A stretch of 64,000 nt of DNA from Daucus carota subsp. sativus. Taxonomy: Eukaryota > Streptophyta > Magnoliopsida > Apiales > Apiaceae. Below are positions 21,884-36,158 of the stretch, piece after piece; position 1 is the stretch's first letter, and each line of letters opens with the position of its first letter. The position numbers and the translations under genes were made by a program. The DNA lies in the NCBI RefSeq assembly GCF_001625215.2, contig NC_030384.2, positions 30,926,527 to 30,990,526 of the forward strand. Direction: 5' to 3'. The notes below the pieces were generated by a model that saw only the letters and a list, made by a program, of their open reading frames with translations, did not search any database and was not told where the DNA came from.

Positions 21884-22898
21884 TATGCAAGAGTTTTCCG
21901 TTTTCCACAATGAAACTCAAGATTCATCTGATTTTTATGAAATAATCTAGGGGACCAGTACACTACACAAACAGGAAAAACGCCGAGCATTTGTTGGAGA
22001 CAAGTTCGTGGAAAAAGTATACAAAGTCGAAGCCACTAAGCCGGTACAATGTTGAATTCCAAAGTTGGCCCCTCAACTTGCAAAACCATTATAGTATGGG
22101 CCATCGAACTGCAATTTAGTCTAAAATAACATCAAATGCCATCCATTGCGATATTTACTGGGGAAACGACTGTGCAATAGACTGATGTATACTTGTGTAG
22201 TTTGTATGTCTGTATATTATGTGCACACCAAAATAATTAATGCATATAACAAGTCATTGTATAAGAGAACATAGACTTGTGAATTTATGATGCTTGATTT
22301 TTCCTTGCTCATAATTGTCAGGTTGTTGCCCCAGCTACTCAGTAGCTAGTAGGTACTCTGTTTAAGAGAGATTACGCGAAATTTTCCCTGCATACAACAT
22401 TATGAAATGTATACAATTATATTTATCAAGATTTGTACATGAAGAAAGTTATTGATCACATTAGAGAAGCTACAGTATTATAGAAGCTGTTTATGCTGAA
22501 AAATATAAATCTTTTACCTGCAGTATCCTCATTAGAGAAATTACATAATTAAATAAGCTTGAAGTCTGTTGTAAGAAATTACTTCTTCCCTCCACGACTA
22601 GCGAGTACTTATGCCAAGCTGAGCTGTTGTCAAGCTTCTATAGCATTCCTTCATTTGATATGATCTTCAAAGTTCATAGATACAGATATGAAGTTCATAA
22701 TTCTGGTCAGGAATTAATATATGTCAGGTTATTTCGCCTTTATAAATAGATCTAGAGGCTGAAATCATTACTTAATTCTCAATAATGTCTTCCAGTTTTC
22801 AAATTCAACGATGATGGTAATCATTAATAAGAATAATTCTTGGAAAAGCGTAAAAATATGAAGTGGATTCTGCTTCTAAAGGAGAGCAAAAAAACAAA
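21884..22898. other. Intergenic spacer, no gene seen
   Basis: It holds only short frames. The right part is the 3' flank of the next kinase copy. Confidence 0.4.
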
Positions 22899-25800
22899 TT
22901 AAATCTGAGTATGCGAAGGTGAAGTTGGAACAGAACACAAGTAAGGATTTGGTGGTATGTCCAGTGCTTCTATCTTCCCCTCCAACATTTCAATCACTTT
23001 GCCTATTGATGGCCTTTGTGATGGATAAATCTGTATGCACCACAACCCGACGATCACCATCTTCCTTGCCACTTCATTTTCTTCTACAGAAATCTCATCT
23101 GCCAAATTTAGCACATCTTTAGATTGGATTCGTTTGTACAGCCAACGAGGATAATATATCTCACTAGTGTGATCTGCTTGAGCATCAACATTCTTTCTTC
23201 CTCCGACCATCTCAAGAATCAACATTCCATAGCTGTACACATCAGACTTATGCGATACTGGTCCAAAGTTTCGACTAAAAACTTCTGGAGCAATGTAACC
23301 AATGGTTCCTCTAGCTTGTACTAAAGAGGAGACTGCACTTTCTTTTCTAGTGTACAACTTCGCAAGGCCAAAATCTGATATCTTAGGGCAAAAATCTTCG
23401 TCAAGAAGAATATTGTGTGGTTTAATGTCAAAATGTAATATATGGGTGTTACAGCCTCGGTGCAAGTACTCTAGTCCTCGGGAAATTCCCATAGCAATGT
23501 TGTACAATTTCTCCCATCCAAGATGTTGTCCTTCTGTTAAAGGAGTTGTACCAAAAATGAACTTTTCTAGAGATCCATTAGCCATAAATTCATATATAAG
23601 AGCCCGCTTTTTACCCTCGTAACAAAAACCGAGGAGAGTTACAACATTTACATGAGAAGTCCTTCCAATGCTTGCAACTTCATTAATAAATTCTTCTCCA
23701 TTTCCTCTTGTTGCATTTAAGACCTTCACTGCAACGAGACGGCCATCTGCCAAGCTGCCCCTATATACATTTCCATAACCACCTCTGCCCAATTCATCTC
23801 TGAACGAATTTGTTATTCTTTTGACAGTAGAGTACTGAAATCTTTTGGGGATTGAGGATCTATACTGCTCTATGAAAGCCTCAACATCCGTGGAATAAGA
23901 AGACATATTTTGAGTGAACAAAGATGAACCATGCTTAGCTCTTATCCGGCAATAGAAGATGAAAATCAACAGCAGAATGAGACTACCTCCTACTGCACCA
24001 GTGGCTGCAGAGGGAAAATTTAAAGCAGATATAGCGTACATATCACCAATAACAAACTGTATTTCATCAAGTAATGAAAATTGTAAATGTTGACGGAAGG
24101 ATATAATACCTATGCCAATCTTCTGTCCCAAATTCTTGATTTTCCCTGTTACTTGCAAATCAGTACAAATGATATGATATTAGTTTTTGTAATAAATGAA
24201 ATTCACCCAGCATCAGGATTCAAACAATATAATTGTTAAATCTCACAAGCAAAATTCAAAACCATACACTGTTTCAGGCTAGGGTAGGGTGCGGTCGGGT
24301 GGGGGAGTGGCATGTTCACCAAGTTACTACTTACTAGGACTGAGCACTACCTAATAATATTGTTTATCTTCGGATAAGGAATAAATTGCAGATAAACAGT
24401 TGAGAATATCTATTATATTTAGTTGATCTTGTGAAATGGCATTCACTGTTCATCATTACATAGAGGGATAAAACAAGTGTCAATAGTATGACACGGTTGA
24501 TCAGTATCTCACAGTTCTAATTGTCATAATACTCCCATGGTACTCAATAGCACATAATCCACAGTTACACATAACTCAGCAAAATGATCCTCTGCATTTT
24601 AAACTTCTGTAATAGTAATAGGAAACTTCTGCTGCAACTTAATTAGTTGAACCATAAAATGATTTCTGATTGTTTTAACAACAAAATTTGAAGGATTTAT
24701 GTTGCTGTGAACATTAAGTTGTAAACACCAATGACTAATAAAGTAAAAGGAATATGAAGAAACATTTTGCATCTGGAACTCATTTGAGAATCCATCTAAG
24801 CTGAAAAAGCCAGAATAAGAGGAATGTGGAGACCTGCATCAGAGTAGGCTTAGGACACCTTTTTATAATATCTACCAGATTTGTATACAAAAGTTTCATT
24901 CTGGAGTTTAAGTTCCTATTGAAAATAATAGACAGAGGAAAAGGAAACTATATGTAGAATATATTATGGATATTTTCCCTAAACAGGTCTAGTTTACACT
25001 GGCTATACGATATATTGGAACTAGTTAAGGCCACAGATATTGAAAAATTAAAATGTGAGCTGGACTTGTATAATCCTTCTCATAATTTAAAGCGTCATAA
25101 GTTTTATCAAATTTTTGAATGTGATTCTAAGCTATATCGTATAGCTATGGCCTCTACGTAACATGTCATTAGTACCATAAACCTTAATATAATTAAGTTG
25201 AGCAGACCTGACTGAGGATAAGGCGAGAGAATTGTTCCGTTCTCATATAGGCATGTGCTGCTTTTACCTAAATATGTACCGCGCCAACATAATCCAGCCG
25301 TTGCCACACAGCCTGAACAAGCCTTTTCATTAATTCTGTTATACTGAATCTCAAAGCTACGCTCAAAAAGTTCTTTGGGCTGTATCCTTTTATTTATGAA
25401 CTTCTCAAGCACTGCTGTATTAACTGGAAGTGTTGTCTGATAACAGGAGTCAAGCCTATCTTTTTCAGCCAGAGACAACGAATTTTGTCGGAAAAAATAA
25501 ACTTCCTTCTCATCTGTACCCTGGCAACTGAACTTAGCTGTATCCAGGTTGTTTGCGTCCCATTGTCACAGTGGTAGAACAAGTCCAGATCTTCAGTGTT
25601 CCGGCCATAATCATAAAGTCTATTATTCAGTAGTGGATTATCAATAACAACAGATGAACAAATATTCCCAAGAATATCATAGTAATGATTTAATGTTAAC
25701 ACACTTGTTGTGGGATCGATGTCAACTACACGATATTTGCTATCTGCACCTATATTTACAACGAGATCTTTGGTTTCACAGCTGAGCTCGAATCCTTCAA

Positions 25801-26023
25801 GACCACAATGCCTAGGCAGAATATTTTCTCCCCAGAAAGGGTATTCAAGTCCCCTTCTGGCTTTGCCACAGGCAGCAACTATACCCCTACAGGCCTTATA
25901 TTTTTCAAAATCATCTTGAGCACTATTTTCTGGGATGATGAGTGATAAAGTTAAGATAGCGATGATGATACTAATGGACATTGAAAAATATTGGTGAGAT
26001 ATAAAGAGTTGATCAGCATACAT
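22899..26023 (-). pseudogene. LRK10L-type receptor kinase, full length but with one frameshift in exon 1
   Basis: Exons 25208-26023, 24110-24145 and 22899-24004 keep all splice sites of the intact copies. Exon 1 has 816 nt where phase requires one more: comparison with the copy at 12224-14798 places a 1-base loss near 25538-25545, between the codons for TTWI and AKFSC. Upstream there are a signal peptide and YPFWGENILPRHCGL; downstream CSGCVATAGLCW. The hinge (KIKNLGQKIGI), helix (ATGAVGGSLILLLIFIF) and kinase ([36 protein letters not shown]) are intact with no other lesion. It is either a very young pseudogene or a functional gene carrying an assembly error. Intron 1 is unusually long (about 1.06 kb). 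Confidence 0.8.
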
Positions 26024-26126
26024 TATGTTGAAAAATATTTCAAGAAAAACAAAGGCTCAACTCAGCCTCTGGAGTAGGATGACTTGCAACTGACAGAGTT
26101 AAAAGCATTGAGCTTGCAAACATTTT

Positions 26127-26290
26127 AAAACACAGTCCGTAGAAAAATGTGTAGTCCGGACCCTGAAATTTTTATTATAATCTAATTAAAACGAAGGCTG
26201 TGGGAAAATGGGTAGCCCAGACCTTGAATTTTTTTATTATAATCTAATTAAAACGAAGGCTGTGGGAAATGGGTAGCCCAGACCCTGAAA
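26127..26290. repeat. Degenerate tandem repeat, about 70-bp unit, broken by Helitron 2
   Basis: Units read GTAG(C/T)CC(A/G)GACC(C/T)TGAA(A)TTTTTATTATAATCTAATTAAAACGAAGG-like sequence, two full units plus a third interrupted after CCCTGAAA. The continuation TTTTTATTAAAATCTA resumes at 27378 on the far side of the Helitron. Confidence 0.7.
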
Positions 26291-27377
26291 TCAATACCCC
26301 TTATTAATAAGGGAAACCGCGTTTCAGTGGAACATCGGTACTAAAAGTACCAAAATTTGGTCATCTTATATCATATTTAATTATTATTATTATTATAATT
26401 ATTATACTCCTATTAAAAATATTATATTATCATTAAAAGACTTATATTGGTCAGGAATTTATAATATTTTAAGATATTATAATTAAAGACGACTTCTATA
26501 GTTATTAGGATTTTATAATCAATATAAACTTTTTACTTAATAATGATAATCATTAAATTATTATGAAAAAAATGTCGTATTGGTTAGGATTTTATAATTT
26601 TATTATATTATTATGAAAAGACTTTCATATTTATTATGATTTTATAAATAAAGATTTTAATATTGGTTAGGATTTTATAATTATCAGACTTTGATATTGA
26701 TTAGAATTTTATAATTAAAGACTTCAATCTTATACTATTAAAAAAAGACTTCCAACGTTGTTAGGATTTTGTAATGCAACAGTTAGACCACCAATAAAAT
26801 TATTTATTTTTTATTTCTTTGAACTCAAATAATTTAATTTATGAAACAATTCTGTAAAACTCCTATCATATATCAGCATTCAAATAAATAAATTAATTTT
26901 AAATTCATTTAATTTATAATCTCTGCTATAGTTTTATATGAATTTGACAAATATCCATCAATATTAAATTTACAAGAATTTGAATTAGCGTTACACTTAA
27001 TAGTATCTATTAGACGTCTAAAACAATTATGAACTAAAAAATTAAGTTTTATTAAAGATTGAATGCACTCTCAGCCAATTTATATATGGTGGTGTTGAAT
27101 TTTTTTTCCATCTATCTACAATCAAAGACAACATAATGATTTTATTAAAATAAAACGTACCATTTTAAAATAAATTCATATAATAACATGTATCCTGAGA
27201 ATAGTTATTTTGAAAAATAAAACTTAATCATAATTAAATATTAATATGTTAATGCATAATAAGTTTTGTATCTCAACAATAATAATTTAAATAACTATAT
27301 TATAAATATTATATTTTCAATAAATAATAAACTTAAAAATTCATATAATCCCGTGCTTGGCACGGGTTATAAACTAG
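26291..27377 (+). mobile_element. Non-autonomous Helitron 2 (plus orientation)
   Basis: It starts TCAATACCCCTTATTAATAAG after A (26290) and ends with the CCCGTGC/GCACGGG hairpin and TTATAAACTAG before T (27378). It is the inverted relative of Helitron 1 (4732-6398) and lacks that copy's 249-bp MITE and long AAT tract. The 70-bp tandem repeat next to it supplies the empty site, confirming A/T insertion without duplication. Confidence 0.85.
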
Positions 27378-28082
27378 TTTTTATTAAAATCTAAAGTATA
27401 TATTGGTGCTCAACAGTACATACTACTTGCTAAAGAAGTCTTGGTAAAAGTTGTCGGCATGGCTGTAAAAATAAACTGTGACAACTATGTTGGCCAATAC
27501 CATCTCATAGCAGACGTACCTATCGTCTAAAGTTTACCAGAGACTTCTATCTACGTTCTATCCCTTTATAATCTTCTGTGATCTAAATTCTATTCTAATC
27601 ACTACTTTAAGACCATCTTGGAAAAGTTTAGAAAATTTAAGTGTGTGTAGGACCAGTAGGGAATCGTCTGTCACTCAGTGACAAAAAATAAAACTAGGAA
27701 AATGGCATCTTTAATTGAAGAAACTTGGGAACTTTCCTCAAAATTAACATTTAAGTAAATGAATGACATATTTCCATTCCTTTTAAGGGGAAAAGCAGAG
27801 TTCTTATGTCATATATAAACACAGTAGTAGTTTGTGTGATATAACAATTCATAGTTATAGACTTTTGCACTTATCTGTGCTCTAATATAAAAACGATGGA
27901 ATATTGCATTGTCATTGAGAAATTTCAAATAGATAGAACAAAACAGCCCTTAAATTCAACCCCGCTTAACATGAACTAGTCTTTCACTGATTATAACACA
28001 CATAACTTACGAAACGCCAATCTCCAATTCAAACTTAATACACATATACTGGTACGATGAAAACGATTCATGCTCCAACTCA
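27378..28082. other. Intergenic spacer, no gene seen
   Basis: No coding or repeat structure was recognised apart from the first 20 bases, which complete the interrupted tandem repeat. Confidence 0.4.
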
Positions 28083-28698
28083 TTAACTAAGACGATCAGA
28101 CCTCGACTCATTAACCACCTGCTTTGGCTTCATGTAGAAGCCGATTGTTTCAATGCCATCATCCCAATTAGTTCCGAAGAATCCATAAAATTCACCACCA
28201 ACCTCGTAATCAAATTCGGTCACCGTAACATATTCATCCAAGGCTCCAAAAAAAGGATCGTTATCCAAATCAGGATCTCCTCCTAAACAACAAACCTCGT
28301 ACTTGCATTTGTTGGTGTGCAGACGGATACTACGTAAATATCGGTGTCCATCATAATATGTTTCATAACAGCAACTTAATCTAGTAATTTTTTCAGATGG
28401 ATAATCAAAGGTGAACTGCAACAATATCACACAAACAGATCATCAGTGCAAAATTAGAAGATTAATCTGTCACTGTCAAATTAAAACATAAATGCAATAA
28501 TAAAAATTTCAAGTTTACGCAGCCGTCTCGCCTACCGATTCGTTCAGACAATACTGCCCGGCCATCTTCAATGTAGGCGAATTGAATGGACTCAATCCTA
28601 TACATTGTGCAACCAATGAAGATTTGCGATATTTTTGATTTTCCTTGGTGATCCCAGGAAGTTCCTGACTGACTTAAACCTGGAACAACTTTTAACAT
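28083..28698 (-). CDS. Jacalin-related lectin, single domain, two exons
   Basis: Exon 1 (28519-28698) and exon 2 (28083-28415) join in phase 0 to 170 aa. The fold's usual landmarks can be read in order: GTSWDHQG near residue 13, then IESIQFAYIEDGRAV, FTFDYPSEKITRLSC at the exon junction (about 61), LRSIRLHTNKCKY, and the C-terminal GEFYGFFGTNWDDGIETIGFY. These match the mannose-binding jacalin family, which is cytosolic or nuclear; no signal peptide is present. The N-terminal glycine-rich GGxGG segment is weak, and GxSG/GxWDxG-type loop residues are partly changed, so sugar binding is uncertain. The donor is TGC/GTAAAC and the acceptor TTGCAG/TTC. Confidence 0.8.
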
Positions 28699-29337
28699 TG
28701 TACAGTAATTTCAGTACTTGAGAAATATAAGAATAGTGGAGAGTAGTGTTATGTATTTATACAGGCAGGAGTGGTGCCTCTGCAACATGGAAACTGGAAA
28801 GCCCAAACGAGTGAACGACCATCTATTAGCCTCGGGACAGGTTCAGTTCCGTTAGAATTTGATAAGTCGTATAATGCCGTTTATGAGAATTGAATATGAG
28901 CACCTTAATTATTCGGAGTTTCTAGATTGAATTTGAACGCAAGTTGTGAATATCGAGATACACCAAGTGTTTATACTCTTATGTTTTCAAGTATTTTGAA
29001 ATATTGATTGTTTGATGTTTGATTTTGTCGCATATTTGTAAATCGTTTTATTGCATGTTTAAAATCACTATATTTTTAAAAAAAATTATTAAAAAAATAA
29101 ATGATTAATACTATAATTAAAATTAACTTGAAAAATAATAAATTTTAAAAGGACAAATATAAAGTCAAGTGGTATTTCGAAAGGGAACAGTATTTCACAG
29201 TTAAGAACATTGGATTCTAGTGGATACAACAAGAACTCACCTTTCATAATAAAAATTATTCATTTTGGTCGTATTTGTTGCTCCAATATTAATTAATGTA
29301 ATTCACACTTAAGAACATTGGATTATACTTCCTATAT

Positions 29338-29571
29338 TTTTTAATATATGACGTTTGATTTTTTGGCACACACTTTTAAGTGATTTGACAGAGTAGTTAA
29401 AAGTACTACTATTATTATTATTAAAATTTTCTTTTTCTGAATAAAAATATGTTATCAAAATTTTAATTTACAAAAAAAATTAATTAAAAATAATAACTTT
29501 TACTATCCGGTCAACCCACCTCAAGATACGTACCCAAGTCAAAAGTGACATATATAAAAAAACGGAGGGAG
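29338..29571. mobile_element. Stowaway-type MITE
   Basis: CTTCCTATATTTTTTAATAT at the left is complementary to the right end (ATATAAAAAAACGGAGGGAG). TA flanks both sides (29336-29337 and 29572-29573). The left terminus has diverged from the CTCCCTCCG consensus. Confidence 0.7.
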
Positions 29572-29847
29572 TAGATGATTTTTATGTGAAAGTCAATTGC
29601 AATGCTATTAAGCGTCCCTTTGTTTAAGAAAAGCAGAAACTGCTTCTAGCATACCCGTTTGCGTAAATAAGGGGTCATTTGACAAATCTGAATGAGTTAC
29701 ATATGATTAATTAATATATCTGAATAATGTGTAAAATAAAATACTGAATGATGAATAATAAATATTATTTGATATATAAATTCAAGATTTTAGAAAGAAA
29801 TGGTAAAATAGATGTAGTTATTGCTATAATAAATTTTAGAAAGAAAT

Positions 29848-31604
29848 CAACATTAGAACCATCAAACTTGCCGACCATTGATGAACTGATCGGATTAACC
29901 AACCAATATTAAATTCAGTCATTATGTATTGAACCGAAGCAAAAGCGTCCGTAACAGTCGGACGATAGTAACAAGTCAGACCATCTAATTTAAGTGGTCG
30001 TCCTCTATCCTAATCTCTACTTTCCAAACTGTGCATTTCACCGACGCACGTTTTGCGGGAAGTCCTATGGAGCCCTTATCCAGTTCCCTCATTTGAGAAC
30101 GCGGATCGGAAAACAAGATATGGAATGGAAAACTAATCAAAAAATAAGAAGAAGTAGAAGAAGTAGAAGGGAAAATGAGAAAATGAAGAGTAGAAGCAGC
30201 CCATGATCTAGCAGTCCAAGTAGCGAGTAGAAGGGGTTTACTTCATGCTTGGTGCTAGATTTATTGTTGGATTTTTCTCGTTTGTCTTTCAATTTAAATT
30301 AATTATCTAGAGGGCCTCTGGGGTAAGATATATCTGGAATATCTGTATAATCTCTGGAGCATCTCAATTCATCATTTTGGTGGCTTCCCGATGCGTCTTT
30401 TCTATCCCGAGGCCAATGAAATAGCTTGCTTGGAAATCTAACAGGCGTGCTCTGGCAAAAACATCAACTGCATGCATGCATTTCTATTGGGCAACGCTCA
30501 GTAATTATGTGCCTTAGGGATACTCAACAGCCTCGACTCTGGCTATTTAATCAGCCCTAGATTGCTCTACTCTTCATTTTCGCTCTTATAATCTAGCAGA
30601 CTAGGGTTTTTCTCTCTTCAAATCTCTCTCAGTATGGTGAAGTCTTGGGTATGGCCTCTCAAGGGTTTCATTAAGGTTAACGTGCATGCCTTCACTCTAG
30701 AGCATCCCATGCCTAATGGAAATGATTCTGGCATTGGGATCGTTTGAAGAGATCGCAACGGCACAATCATCAAGATGTACTCAGGCACCATTAGAGATCT
30801 GACCAAGAGGGGAAACGAGCTCTGGGCCATGCTGATCGGCCTAAAGGGGGCTTTTCTGGAGGATGAGCATATGGTTGAGCTGGAATCGGACAACAAGGAC
30901 GCTGTCAAAGAATGGGAGGAGTGGAAGTGGAACCCGGAGCCAAACCATGCCAACGTTATCCAGCAGCTTAACCAGAGGAAGAGTGATCCCAACTTGACTC
31001 TGGTGGTGAGGGCCATTGATGAGTCCCAGAATGCTCTGGCAAGGTATCTGGCTCAGGTTGGTTCCCAGCAGAGGACAAGGCTCGTGGTGATTCGTCGCCT
31101 TTTTGGTCAAGTGAAGGAGCTCTGGAGCCTTGACATGGGGCTGGGAACTTGCCAGGGGGATTTTGAAGCTATGGAGGAGGAGGAGTATGAAGACTGGCTC
31201 TGGGAAGATGAGGAGATGGAGGAAAATAACGATGTGGAGGTGGTAGAGGTTTCTGATGACGACTCCGAGGAGGTGGGGATGTTGTTGAATGGAGTTGGGC
31301 AGCCTGGTTTCGGAGGCCGAAACTGAAGGCGAGAACCCTTCGCCTGCTGTGTTGATCCTAGGGTTAGCATGGTGGAAGTGGTGTTCTTGTTTTCTTCAGT
31401 TTTTTTAAGTTTGTTATTAATATGTTTTCGTTATTTAAGTGGTCTGTTGGTTGGTTAGCCTCATCATGTTCATATTTTTGGGATATGTCCTATTTTAAAT
31501 TTGGTTCAAGTGGTTTTTGTCTAGTCCTTCCCATGGATCTAAGTCCTTGTAAAGATCCTGGGTTATTTATATTAATGGAATTTTGATTACCAAAAAAAAA
31601 AAAA
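29848..31604 (+). mobile_element. Retroposed unit with poly(A) tail carrying an RNase H-like gene copy
   Basis: A 5' UTR-like stretch, one intronless frame, a 3' UTR and a terminal A run (31592-31604, after GATTACC) look like a reverse-transcribed copy. Immediately outside, TTAGAAAGAAAT occurs at 29836-29847 and 31605-31616, a candidate 12-bp target duplication. This is ambiguous because the locus contains further copies of the same motif, including an exact 33-bp match between 29781-29813 and 31651-31683. Confidence 0.5.
30634..31326 (+). pseudogene. RNase H-like (RVT_3 type) domain protein, one in-frame stop
   Basis: The ATG at 30634 opens a frame (231 codons with stop) containing KGFIKVNVHAF, then SGIGIV, a TGA (30745-30747) and RDRNGTIIKMYSGTI, the usual first strands of the plant RNase H-like domain found in LINE-derived and free-standing proteins. 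NELWAMLIGLKGAF and VELESDNKDAV follow as in the family. The C-terminus is strongly acidic (EEEEYEDW...DDDSEE). Without the stop it would be 230 aa. Translation could restart at 30775, after the stop, giving 183 aa without the first strands and catalytic D. It is probably a retrocopy that has lost function. Confidence 0.65.
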
Positions 31605-31915
31605 TTAGAAAGAAATGGTAAAATAGATATAGGTATTGCGGAAATGATAATTCAAGATTTTAGAAAGAAATGGTAAAATAGATCTTAGCAAGTCCAATGC
31701 TAAAGCTAAAATAGATGTAGTTATTGCTATAATATGAAATCAAAAAGTACATTTTGATGTAAAATAACTTTCATGCTCCAATGTATGGTTTTAAAATAAA
31801 ACCAAAGAGATGTAAAATATGAACACAAGTACAAAAATTAAAATGAAAATTGTTTTTATATTCATTTCCCTCTAAATTCCCAGTTGCATTGACCATGTGG
31901 CAATTATAGCTACAT

Positions 31916-32661
31916 ATAGGGGTGAGCAAACCTTGGTTCGGTTCGGTTTTTGGGTAAAACCGAAATCGAAGGTCCTCGATTTTAAAAATTGAAAACCGCA
32001 ACCGCAACTGAAACGGCCGTTTTGGTTTAGGTTTTAAAACTCCGGTTCGATTTTAATCGGTGCGGTTTCGATTTTAAAATCGCAAAAAATTAAATTAAGA
32101 AACATATTTCCTATTTAATGAATAAATTAGTTAACTAGATTAATGGTTAAGGGGAATTTTTAGATTTAAACCAAAACTATTTATGATATGTTCAATTGTA
32201 TACAATGAATGATAATGTAAACAAAAGCCTAATCATATAAATTAACTTAATGATACCATACTTATAAACTAAAATATTTATTTGTACTTTATTCACATTG
32301 ACGATCCATATTTATATGTTTAAATTTATGAGATCTATACTCACTGCTCCACTATTACTATACTACTCTACTATATACAATTAATATATTAGTTGATAAT
32401 CCGATAGTATTATAACTTATAAGATATTAATTTAGTCTATATATTTTTCTTATAAAATTATATAAATAAATATTATTTATTATTTGTTTAATTATCGATT
32501 CGGTTCGATTTTTTTGCGATTCTATTTTCACTTAAAACCGGAACCACATCCATTAGAATCGGTTCGGTTTTAGAATTTTTGGTTTCAGTTCAGATCGGTT
32601 TTATGCGGTTCGATTTTTGATCGGTTTTACCGGTTTTGGATTCGGTTTTTTGCTCACCCCT
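31916..32661. mobile_element. hAT-like non-autonomous element
   Basis: Inverted ends (AGGGGTGAGCAAA and TTTGCTCACCCCT) are flanked by the same 8-bp sequence AGCTACAT (31908-31915 and 32662-32669), the hAT target-duplication length. The left end has two extra bases before AGGGG. The subterminal regions are packed with CGGTTCGGTTTT-type motifs in both orientations; the middle is AT-rich and non-coding. Confidence 0.8.
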
Positions 32662-32669
32662 AGCTACAT

Positions 32670-33520
32670 CAATACATGGTTCTGATATAGAAGCAAGTGT
32701 AACATTTTTCTATTCAAGCATCTCATATATAAGATTGCATTGGAGTGCTAAATTCTATAAGTGATGCTACATTATAAAAATAGCACTTCGTATAACATCG
32801 CATTAGATTTACTCTTAGTTGTATGTGATTCGCTCAGCACTAACACAGAAAGTTACCAAATGAAATGAATCACCTGGATGAATCAATTAAGCCCATTAGG
32901 CAAACATTCAGAACAAAGCAAATGGGGCCTAAGTAGAAGCACATTTAAAGAGTTAGAATGCTAATATTTCTCTCGGAGTTTTTATTTTTGTCCAAACATT
33001 TTAATAGAGTGACTTATTTATTTCTTACTTTTAATTCACTTTTTTACTTTAAATAAGAAGTCACTTTTTTTTAGTTTAGCCAAACAATCTCTAACTTCAC
33101 ACTAATGTAGATTGGATTAGATTGCTTGAGATACCATTATAATATTTTATGAGTTAAATGACCTGAAATCAAAATTGCTACCAATAAAATGACTATTTAT
33201 CTCATTCTTTCTTTCAATTGAGATTACTGTTGCTGGATTTGATATTGACTGAGTTGTGAAACTAGTTCTATTAAATATTTTATCTAAATAAAATCATCAA
33301 AAATAAAACAAAAACTTTCCAAATGGTACTTGGTGTACAAACTAAGTCACGCGTCCTTGTCAAGAAGACTGGCTGTGAAGGAGTACGATTTGGTCAACCG
33401 ACAAGTCTTCTTCCCTCACTCAATCTTTGTAAAAGGCAAACCTGGATTTGATCCCCACATTCTTATTCATCATTACACATACAATACATACAAAAATCTG
33501 TTGATTTCTATAATGCATGA
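32670..33520. other. Intergenic DNA with one short repeat
   Basis: Positions about 32985-33090 hold the 'AAGTCACTTTTTTTTAGTTTAGCCAAACA' type MITE end seen near 5270; no gene is seen. The right part is the promoter region of the kinase at 33521. Confidence 0.4.
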
Positions 33521-36158
<2,638 letters not shown>

